Assembly: GCA_014584315.1 (NCBI GenBank)
Contig: JACTNA010000019.1
Span: 1-64,000 of the forward strand
Source: Planctomycetota bacterium
GTDB lineage: Bacteria; Planctomycetota; Phycisphaerae; Phycisphaerales; UBA1924
Reading direction: 5' to 3'
DNA length: 64,000 nt
Under the pieces are notes generated by a model that saw only the letters and a list, made by a program, of their open reading frames with translations, was not told the DNA's origin and did not search any database. The position numbers and the translations under genes are program-made. Numbering within the stretch: position 1 is the stretch's first letter; the number at the start of each line of letters is the position of its first letter. Of the stretch, positions 33,309 through 40,164 are shown one piece after another.

Positions 33309-34231
33309 CACCCGAAACCCCGCCCACCGCCCCGACGCAACGCGTCGCCCTGCTCACCGGCGATCGGCTGTGCGCGGCGTGCGGGTTCAATCTGCACGGA
33401 CAGTCGATCGTGCGCGAGCCGCACTACGGGATGCTGATCGTGCGGTGCCCGGAGTGCTCGGCCGTCGCCGCGCTGCAGGAGTATCCCACGCTCGGTCGTT
33501 GGGCCGGTCGGTGGGCGGGCGTGCTCGCCGGGTTGTGGCTGCTCGTGCTGCTGGGCGCGTGGGCGGCGAGCGCGGGGATCATCAGCGCGTCGTCCTACGC
33601 CGTCTCAGAGTCGTTCACGCGGCCCGCCGCGCTCAGGATCGCGGAGGCGTTCGTCGAGTGGGCGTCGTCCGAAGACGCGCAGGCGCAGTTGACCGCACGC
33701 AACTCGTGGGCGACCAACCAGACCGTGAACTCGTACACCTGGATCGACGACGATTGGCTGAAATCGCAGGACCTCCGCGCGCTCACGACCGGCCGGGGCG
33801 GGTTCACGGACCGGTACGACTTTCGGGCCGCGAAGGGGTGGGTCGGTGTCGGCATCGCGGCGTTCGTGATCGGGTGCTTCTGGTCGGTCGCGCTGCTGCA
33901 CGCCGGCTGGCGGGGGCGTGCGATCGCGGCCCTCGCGATCGTCGCCCTCGCGGGGCTGTTCGACTGGATGGCGTTCTCGGGGTCAGGGTCGTGGGGCGCT
34001 GTGCTGGCGAGCGACGTCGCGCACCAGAAGTTCGGCGGGCTTGCCCTGGGCGCGACGCTTGCCTTCAGCCTCCTGCCGTTGATCGCCGGGATGACGCTCG
34101 GGCGCCGGCTTGCGCGTCTGACGGTGCGCCTGCTCCTGCCGCCGCGGCTGCGCGGGCCGCTGGCGTTCCTGTGGTACTGCGAAGGCCTGCCCGCCCCGAA
34201 GACCCGGCATGAGATTCGCCCGGGGTCGTGA
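33305..34231 (+). CDS. Second zinc-ribbon membrane protein, co-transcribed
   Basis: About 308 residues; GTG overlaps the stop of the preceding gene by four bases, which suggests translational coupling. An N-terminal ribbon (CAACGFNLHG ... RCPECSAVA) is followed by membrane helices (WAGVLAGLWLLVLLGAWAAS, VGIAAFVIGCFWSVALLHAG, AIAALAIVALAGLFDWMAF, LALGATLAFSLLPLIAGMTL), with a long extracytoplasmic loop between the first two. It is clearly related in plan to its neighbour though not closely in sequence, so the two may form a hetero-complex. Function unknown. Confidence 0.75.
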   Translation: MTPETPPTAPTQRVALLTGDRLCAACGFNLHGQSIVREPHYGMLIVRCPECSAVAALQEYPTLGRWAGRWAGVLAGLWLLVLLGAWAASAGIISASSYAVSESFTRPAALRIAEAFVEWASSEDAQAQLTARNSWATNQTVNSYTWIDDDWLKSQDLRALTTGRGGFTDRYDFRAAKGWVGVGIAAFVIGCFWSVALLHAGWRGRAIAALAIVALAGLFDWMAFSGSGSWGAVLASDVAHQKFGGLALGATLAFSLLPLIAGMTLGRRLARLTVRLLLPPRLRGPLAFLWYCEGLPAPKTRHEIRPGS

Positions 34232-34240
34232 TTCATGGGT

Positions 34241-35311
34241 TCAGTCGCCCGGGCGCGCGTCTTCGGGCGTCTGCGTCTCGGCGGTCGCCGCGGCGGCGAC
34301 GTGGTCGGGCGGCAGCTCGTCGAACGCGGCGTTCGTGCGAACATGCTGCATGGCGAGGACAAGCCCCGCGCCGGCGACCGCCACCCCGCCGCTGAGCCAC
34401 TGGGGAACGGTCAGACGCTCGCCGAAGAGCATGAGCGAACCGATGCTGACGAAGAAAGGCTGCAACTGCACCACGCCCGCCGAGACCGCCAGTCCGAGCC
34501 GTGCGATGCTGAAGTAGTACGCCACGTGCCCGAAGGCGATGCCGATCAGGGCCGAGATCAGCAGCAGCGAGAACTGGTCGATCCCGAGGCGGGACTCGCC
34601 CGCGCCGACGGGTCGCCCGATGAGGTCCAGCGCGGTCAGGCCGGCGCGATCGCCGAACGCGACCATCAGCCCCACCATGCCGACGGCCGTGTACAGGCTG
34701 ATGGCCGCGAACGACTGAATGGCGTTGATCCCGTGCATCCAGTGCCGGACGGCGAGGGCGTAGGCGGCGAATCCCGCGCCGGAGGCGATCGCGAGGATGA
34801 CGCCGAACAGGGTGGCGCCCCTGGGCAGGCCCTCGCCGAGCAGCATCGTGCCCACCGTGCCGACCACCACCATCGAGACGCCGACGAGATAGCCGGGCGA
34901 GCGGATGACGGCGCGTTCGGCGGCAAAGAACAGCGCCGCGCCGATGGTGACGAAGACGATGTTGGAGCGGAGGCCGAAGGTGAGCAGGCCGGGGTCGATC
35001 TTGTAGTGCGCCCAGCAGAAGCAGACCTGCGCGCCGCAGTTGATGACGCTGGGCCACAAGGCGGCTCGCCACAGACCGACGGGCAGGTCGCGGCGCGCCA
35101 GGCCCCAGACGAGAACAGGGAACCAGAAGAGCGCGCTGAACCCGTAACGCCAGCCGTTGCTCGTCCAGAAGTCGATCGAGTCGGCGAAGTGCCGGAGAAA
35201 AAGCGGTATGCTCGACCAGCCGACGAGCGTGAGGAGGATGGCAACACCCCCCACCCAGCGCGCGGGCGGGCCTGCGGACGACGAACCGGCGCTCGTTCGG
35301 GGTGGTGCCAT
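34241..35311 (-). CDS. EamA/DMT-family transporter
   Basis: About 356 residues starting MAPPRTSAG. Ten hydrophobic segments occur in two related halves, typical of the drug/metabolite transporter superfamily; the second half carries the usual GVVQLQPFFVSIGSLMLFGE signature. These proteins export amino acids, metabolites or drugs, but the substrate cannot be told. There is no strong ribosome-binding site before ATG 35311. The C-terminus is acidic and Pro/Thr-rich. It is convergent with the zinc-ribbon gene. Confidence 0.85.
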   Translation of the reverse strand: MAPPRTSAGSSSAGPPARWVGGVAILLTLVGWSSIPLFLRHFADSIDFWTSNGWRYGFSALFWFPVLVWGLARRDLPVGLWRAALWPSVINCGAQVCFCWAHYKIDPGLLTFGLRSNIVFVTIGAALFFAAERAVIRSPGYLVGVSMVVVGTVGTMLLGEGLPRGATLFGVILAIASGAGFAAYALAVRHWMHGINAIQSFAAISLYTAVGMVGLMVAFGDRAGLTALDLIGRPVGAGESRLGIDQFSLLLISALIGIAFGHVAYYFSIARLGLAVSAGVVQLQPFFVSIGSLMLFGERLTVPQWLSGGVAVAGAGLVLAMQHVRTNAAFDELPPDHVAAAATAETQTPEDARPGD

Positions 35312-35359
35312 GGGGCGGCGGAGGCGACTGTAGGCCGAGACGCCGATCTGGCGCGGAAG

Positions 35360-35432
35360 TGGAGCGGACCGGATTCGAACCGGCAACTTCCAGCTTGCAA
35401 AGCTGGCACTCTACCAGTTGAGTTACCGCCCC
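35360..35432 (-). tRNA. tRNA-Ala (anticodon UGC)
   Basis: A 73-nt cloverleaf on the minus strand. The acceptor stem pairs GGGGCGG with CCGCTCC and includes the G3-U70 wobble that identifies alanine tRNA. The D-arm is ACTC/GAGT, the anticodon stem CCAGC/GCTGG with loop TTTGCAA (anticodon TGC), and the T-arm GCCGG/CCGGT with loop TTCGAAT. The discriminator is A73. CCA is not encoded. A TACACT hexamer (35460-35465, reverse strand) could be its -10 element, with about 20 nt of leader. Confidence 0.95.
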
Positions 35433-35487
35433 AGCCGGCGCGGACGGACGCCGCGGGGGAGTGTAGGCGAGCGCGGCCGCGGGGCCG

Positions 35488-35493
35488 TATGCT
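35488..35493 (+). promoter_or_regulatory. -10-like TATGCT upstream of the outer-membrane gene
   Basis: TATGCT lies 37 bp before the ATG at 35531. Unlike the leaderless cases, a GGAGA Shine-Dalgarno site is present in this leader. Confidence 0.35.
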
Positions 35494-35530
35494 CTCCGGC
35501 CGCACCCGAAGCCCGATGCAGGAGACCGCC

Positions 35531-36451
35531 ATGAGAAGCCGCGACCGATCACGCAGTCCCATCGCCGCCGTCATCGCCGCCGGGGGTCTGGCCGGCGCCG
35601 GTTCCCTGGCGTGGGCGCAGGAGACCAACGACGACCCGACCGTCCGATTCCGGCTCGACGGCGGCGCGACGTTCGACGCCACGGCGGACCTCGACGACTC
35701 GCCGGGCGACGTGTCGGTGGCGCGGGTGCGTTCGGCGTTCGAGGCGGACTTCCGCGTGGATGAGCGGTCGCGGTTCGCGCTCCAGTTCGCGAGCGAGTTC
35801 TCGTTCTACGACTTCGACGGAGCGACCGGCCTCGTGCCGGGCACGGACTCTCCCCTCGACGACACCTACGACTACCGCGTCGGCGGGCGCTACTCGCGGT
35901 CGCTCGACGACGGCTGGGGCATGTTCGTCGGCGGCGACGTGCGGTTCTCCGGCGAGCACGGCGCGGACGCCGGGGACTCGGTGACGGGCGGCGGGTTCGG
36001 CGGCGTGACCTACGACGTCTCCGATCGGCTCACGCTCGGCTTCGGGTTGTCGGTGCGCACGCGGTTGGAAGACAACGCTCGCATCATCCCTATCCCCGTC
36101 GTGGACTTCCGGATCACCGACGAGTGGCGGCTCTCCACGGACGGGCCGGGGCTGAAACTCGCCTACACGCCGGACCCCGCCATCACCGTGTACGCCGCGG
36201 GCCGCTGGGAGGCCCGGGAGTTCCGCCTGGACGAGGACGGCGCGCTGCCCGGCGGCGTCGCCCGGGACGAGCGCGTGCCCATCGTGCTCGGGGCGACCTG
36301 GAGGCCGAACGACACCATCACGGTGGACGGGTTCGTGGGCGCGGTCGTGTGGAACGACTATGAGTTCATCGACAGCGCGGGCACAACGATCGCCGAGACG
36401 GACGCGGACGCCCACCTGACCGCGGGCGTGCAGTTGACGTTGAAGTTCTGA
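35531..36451 (+). CDS. Outer-membrane beta-barrel protein of unknown function
   Basis: About 306 residues. A signal peptide ending AWAQ is followed by alternating beta strands with Gly and aromatic girdles (VGGRYSRSLDDGWGMFVGGD, GVTYDVSDRLTLGFGL, LGATWRPNDTITVDGFVG) and a C-terminal strand ending in Phe (LTLKF), as expected for outer-membrane barrels. A GGAGA lies just upstream of the ATG; an upstream ATG (35516) lacks such support. The substrate or pore role is unknown; family resemblance to DUF6268-type barrels is only an impression. Confidence 0.8.
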   Translation: MRSRDRSRSPIAAVIAAGGLAGAGSLAWAQETNDDPTVRFRLDGGATFDATADLDDSPGDVSVARVRSAFEADFRVDERSRFALQFASEFSFYDFDGATGLVPGTDSPLDDTYDYRVGGRYSRSLDDGWGMFVGGDVRFSGEHGADAGDSVTGGGFGGVTYDVSDRLTLGFGLSVRTRLEDNARIIPIPVVDFRITDEWRLSTDGPGLKLAYTPDPAITVYAAGRWEAREFRLDEDGALPGGVARDERVPIVLGATWRPNDTITVDGFVGAVVWNDYEFIDSAGTTIAETDADAHLTAGVQLTLKF

Positions 36452-36590
36452 GAGCCGAACGCCGCGCGGGGCGAAACAAGTGCGGCGCGCACGCCGCGAC
36501 GGAGCGTCCAACCGGCCGACGCACGACCGTTGAACGCAGGACAGCAAGGCGAGCGGGACCGCCGAAGGCGACCGCGGTGGCTCGGAGGAA

Positions 36591-37604
36591 CTACCGCTCG
36601 CCCGTGCCTTCGCTCGGGCTTGGCTCTGGTTGCGGGCCAGTGCCGTAAGGGGGCGCTTCGACCGCATAGGCACGGACGATGTGCGGGATGGGGTCGAGCG
36701 GGCGGTCCTGCGGTCCGGTCGGAACGCGAGAGACTTTGACAACAACATCCGCGCCGGCGACGAGTTCGCCGAAGGCGGTGTAGCGGTCGTCGAGGGCCTG
36801 GGTCGCGGCCCGGCTGAGGCACACGAAGACCTGCGAGCCGTTGGAGTTGGGGTTTGACGACCGCGCCATGGACAACACGCCGAAGTCGTGCCGGAGTTTG
36901 CTGGGTTCGAGGTCGATCATGTAGCCCGGCCCGCCCATGCCGGTGCCCGTGGGGTCGCCGACCTGCACGACGAACGGCGGCTGGCCCGCACGGGCGCCGA
37001 TGATGCGGTGGAACACGACGCCGGTGTAGAACCCGCCCTCGACGAGGTGGAGGAAGTTCCAGACCGTGTTGGGCGCCTGGTCGGGACGAAGGCGGAACAC
37101 CATGTCGCCGTGGTCGGTCTCAAGAACGACATGCTTCTCCGGGTAGGCTCGCAGGCCGGAATACACAACGCCGGGTGCGGACGCGAACTGGGGCCGCCCC
37201 GTCTGATCCACGCGTTCGGCGTACGGGACCGAGACCAAGGGCTGGAGGACGACCGCGGACCCGACCGGTGCGTCGCCCACGCGGAGTTGCGCGTACAGAA
37301 GCCGCGGCTGCGTCGAGGTCCACAGCGTGGGGAACAGCCCCGCGAGGTCCACGGAGCCGGGCGCGGCCGACGCGGACTCGACCCGCTCCGCGCTGACGGG
37401 AGCCAGGAGTTCGATCGTCACTTCGCCCGCGAGAGCGCCCGGAACCACGACCTGCATGGGGATCGTGCGGCCGTGACCGTAGTAGGTCCGTTCCGGGAGG
37501 AGTTGCGCGGAGGCGGGAGCGAGCAGGAGCGTGAGGCCGACGAGCAGGGCGAAGCCTCGCGCGAGCGGCCGAGCGCGGACCAAGCGATCGGGGTTGTGTT
37601 CCAT
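36591..37604 (-). CDS. Exported cyclophilin-type peptidyl-prolyl cis-trans isomerase
   Basis: About 337 residues. A signal peptide ends near ASAQ. About 110 residues of an immunoglobulin-like beta region follow (VVVPGALAGEVTIELL), then the cyclophilin domain (about 155-310) with ETDHGDMVFRL, NFLHLVEGGFYTGVVFHRI, GSQVFVCLSR and FGELVAGADVV. The Arg and Phe of the FHRI core and QVF are present, but the GMIQGG consensus is replaced by GTGMGGPGY, so activity needs checking. It speeds proline isomerisation in exported proteins. Confidence 0.88.
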   Translation of the reverse strand: MEHNPDRLVRARPLARGFALLVGLTLLLAPASAQLLPERTYYGHGRTIPMQVVVPGALAGEVTIELLAPVSAERVESASAAPGSVDLAGLFPTLWTSTQPRLLYAQLRVGDAPVGSAVVLQPLVSVPYAERVDQTGRPQFASAPGVVYSGLRAYPEKHVVLETDHGDMVFRLRPDQAPNTVWNFLHLVEGGFYTGVVFHRIIGARAGQPPFVVQVGDPTGTGMGGPGYMIDLEPSKLRHDFGVLSMARSSNPNSNGSQVFVCLSRAATQALDDRYTAFGELVAGADVVVKVSRVPTGPQDRPLDPIPHIVRAYAVEAPPYGTGPQPEPSPSEGTGER

Positions 37605-37649
37605 GCCGGACTCTATCCCCCGCCCGGGTGGCGTGCGCGAAGCGGGCGA

Positions 37650-38513
37650 TCAGTCGCTGCTGTCGGGGAGGATGTCGGAATCCGGGTGGTCGATCTGGTT
37701 CCAGAGCATCTCAAAGTCCTCGGCGCGCAGGGAAGAATCCCCGTCGGCCGGGAGGTACTCGAAGAGCCTCCCGCCATCCGAGAGCCACGAGAGCGAGATG
37801 TCGGCGCGGAGCACGTTCAGGCCGACCTTGTGGTTGAAGTCCTGGCGGGTTCTCAGCCCGTCCGAGACGATGGCAGCGCGGCTCGGCTCGATGCGGCTGA
37901 GGCGCCGCGACCCGTTCGGACCGACGCCCCGGAAGTGGTAGTTGCCGACGATCGCGCCGTTCTGCCCCTTCCAGAACGGCACGTACCTCGAGAACGGGTG
38001 CCTGCCCCAATGCGACGGGCAGTAGAAAATCTCGGGGGTCGGCAGGAACTCGTTGCTGTAGAGCATGCCCAGGCCGTCCCACATCCGTTCGAGGCCGTAA
38101 ATCGGCGGGCCCGGCAGCCGCAGCGTCATCATCTCGCTCGGGAACCAGGTCTCACCGCCGGAACCGCCGTCGTCCCCGCCGGGCTTCTCGCCGCGCAGGA
38201 ACGTGCTCGACGGGAGGTAGTCGCGGTTCATGTCGGCGTACAGCGTCAGGCCGAACCCGATCTGCCGGAGGTTGGACGCGCACACGACCCGCCGAGAGGT
38301 CTCGCGAACGGAGGCCAGGCCCGGCATCAGGAGTCCGATGAGAAGCGCAACCACCGCCATGGTCACGAGGACGTCAACGAGCGTGAAGGCTGTGCGCGAG
38401 CGTGCGAGCGGGCAAGGCCCCCTGCACTGCGACTTCCGCACGGCCTGCTCAGCGGCATCCGGCACGCGGCCTTCTCCTCGGGAGCGGCCCAACCCCAAGC
38501 CAATCCCCCGCAC
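37650..38513 (-). CDS. Type II secretion/type IV pilus pseudopilin-like protein
   Basis: About 287 residues. The prepilin signal is RTAFTLVDVLVTMAVVALL: cleavage would fall after Ala rather than the usual Gly, and position 5 is Asp rather than Glu. After the hydrophobic helix comes VVCASNLRQIGFGL, the conserved planctomycete pseudopilin block, and then a globular part with a CPSHWGRH segment. Many planctomycetes carry large families of these proteins. The GTG start at 38513 is uncertain and gives a 40-residue leader; a later GTG would shorten it. Confidence 0.8.
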   Translation of the reverse strand: MRGIGLGLGRSRGEGRVPDAAEQAVRKSQCRGPCPLARSRTAFTLVDVLVTMAVVALLIGLLMPGLASVRETSRRVVCASNLRQIGFGLTLYADMNRDYLPSSTFLRGEKPGGDDGGSGGETWFPSEMMTLRLPGPPIYGLERMWDGLGMLYSNEFLPTPEIFYCPSHWGRHPFSRYVPFWKGQNGAIVGNYHFRGVGPNGSRRLSRIEPSRAAIVSDGLRTRQDFNHKVGLNVLRADISLSWLSDGGRLFEYLPADGDSSLRAEDFEMLWNQIDHPDSDILPDSSD

Positions 38514-38734
38514 GTCAGGGTATCGGATTCTCCCGGGCCATGCAACCCCTCATACACCCACCGCCCAGGTTTTTTACCCTAACAAACTACTATCGTTGCA
38601 CCGGTAGTGCTTCGGATGGGGGTGTTTCCTCCCGATCAGGCGCAGGCCGGGCATCCAGCGGGCCAAGACTGCGTAGAGAAGAGTGCCGGGAATGAACCGC
38701 GACGGTCGCTCGCGGGGGGTACTCGGCCCGAGTC
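38514..38734. other. Divergent intergenic region with an AT-rich island
   Basis: The stretch around 38573-38605 is markedly less GC-rich than its surroundings, and includes TACTAT, T-rich and A-rich runs. It lies between a minus-strand pseudopilin gene and the plus-strand sigma gene and probably holds one or two promoters. No clear -35/-10 pair can be named. Confidence 0.45.
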
Positions 38735-39328
38735 ATGCTGAGCCCGGTCATGGCAGCGAGTCGTGAACAGGAAAACGCCGACCTTGCGCTGATGCGCCGG
38801 GTGGCGGCGAATGAGGAAGCCGCGGTCGCGGAGTTGTACGACCGGTTCGGGTCGCTGGTGTATCGGATGGCGTACCAGGCAATGCCAACCCGGGCCGAGG
38901 CGGAAGACGCCGTGCAGGAGGTGTTCGTGCGCCTGTGGCGGACGGCCCACCGCTTCGATCCGAAGCGCGCCGCCCTCGTCACATGGGTCATGCTGATCTC
39001 CCGCCGCCACCTCGTGGACAAACTGCGGCGGACCCGGGCGCGTGTGAAGGCGTCGAGCCTGGATGAGGGCACGCCCATCCCCGCGCCGACGGGCGCGCCC
39101 GCCGCGTCGGCCGGGCTGGAGCACGACGAGCGCTTCGGGACGCTCATCGAGAGGATCAACGCATTGCCCGAGTTGCAGCGCTTGGTGGTGACGAGAGCAT
39201 ACCTCGGCGGGCAGACGCTGCGGCAGATCGGAGAAGAGCTGAACACGCCGCTGGGAACCGTGAAGTCCGCGCTGAGCCGAGCGTTGGTTCGGCTGCGCGA
39301 GCGTTCGGGTGAGGAACAGGCAATATGA
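38735..39328 (+). CDS. ECF-type RNA polymerase sigma factor
   Basis: A 197-residue sigma-70-family protein of the extracytoplasmic-function group. Region 2 (ELYDRFGSLVYRMAYQAM ... AEDAVQEVFVRLWRTA) binds core and melts DNA; region 4 (LPELQRLVVTRAYLGGQTLRQ ... GTVKSALSRAL) binds the -35 element. It ends where the anti-sigma gene begins (ATGA overlap), the usual arrangement for a sigma controlled by its membrane-bound inhibitor. The upstream region may hold an autoregulated promoter. A start at 38750 is also possible. Confidence 0.92.
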   Translation: MLSPVMAASREQENADLALMRRVAANEEAAVAELYDRFGSLVYRMAYQAMPTRAEAEDAVQEVFVRLWRTAHRFDPKRAALVTWVMLISRRHLVDKLRRTRARVKASSLDEGTPIPAPTGAPAASAGLEHDERFGTLIERINALPELQRLVVTRAYLGGQTLRQIGEELNTPLGTVKSALSRALVRLRERSGEEQAI

Positions 39329-40164
39329 CCACCGCAGAACTGATGGAACTCGCGCTGCTCGACGTCCTCGCCCTGCTGGACGAGGAGGAGCGGTCCGCCT
39401 TCGATCGGGCGTTCGCCGCGGCGACGCCGGAGGTGCAGGCCCAGGTCCGACGCGAGCAGACGAGGCTCGCGAGGATCGACGCGCTGCTCCCGGACGTCGA
39501 GGCCCCCGTGACCCTCCGCGCCAGGGTGCTCGCCGCCGTGCGCGCGGCGATGATGGCGTCGGCCAGCCCCGGCGAGGCGGCCGCCCTGCACCTGGCACAG
39601 AACGCACGCCCCGTCGAGCACCGCCTCCACGGGCACAGGCGGCGAGTCACCCCCTGGTGGCGCGCGGCCGCGCTCGGAGCCACGGCCGCCGCCGTGGTGC
39701 TGGGCACACTCCTCGTGCAGTTGCACAGCGAGTACCAGCGGCTCGAAAACGACCTGAAGCGCGACGCCCTGCTGTCGCAACTGGTCGAGACGTTCGGCTC
39801 GCGCTACGTGACCGATGCGATCTTCGACGCGGACACCCGGCGCGTGGCGTTCCGACCGGATACGCCCGGCTCGCAGGGGCGCGCTGCCGTCTGGTACCAC
39901 CCCGACTGGGACTCCGCCCGCTTCTTCGTCGTGGACCTTCCCGTCTCCACTCCCGACACGACCTACCGGCTCGTCGTGCTCGACGATCAAGGCAACGTGG
40001 TCCAGGACGTCGCACAGTTCGACTTCCGCGGCGGGCTGCTCCACCGCGACATCCCGGTCCAGGTGGCCGCGTCCGGCTCGCGGCTGGGCGTGCTGGCGAC
40101 CGCCGCCGGCACCGGGTCGGCGCGGATCATGCTGACGTCGGAGGTCCGGATCCCGCCCGCGTGA
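39325..40164 (+). CDS. Membrane-anchored anti-sigma factor (RskA-like)
   Basis: 279 residues. The N-terminal cytosolic part (LMELALLDVLALLDEEERSA) resembles RskA-type anti-sigma domains that clamp an ECF sigma; there is no zinc-binding HxxxCxxC, so it is not the ZAS class. One membrane helix (RAAALGATAAAVVLGTLLV) leads to a periplasmic anti-sigma-K-like domain. It overlaps the sigma gene by four bases. The stop codon (40162-40164) belongs to a TGATCA palindrome also holding the stop of the convergent gene. Confidence 0.88.
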   Translation: MTTAELMELALLDVLALLDEEERSAFDRAFAAATPEVQAQVRREQTRLARIDALLPDVEAPVTLRARVLAAVRAAMMASASPGEAAALHLAQNARPVEHRLHGHRRRVTPWWRAAALGATAAAVVLGTLLVQLHSEYQRLENDLKRDALLSQLVETFGSRYVTDAIFDADTRRVAFRPDTPGSQGRAAVWYHPDWDSARFFVVDLPVSTPDTTYRLVVLDDQGNVVQDVAQFDFRGGLLHRDIPVQVAASGSRLGVLATAAGTGSARIMLTSEVRIPPA

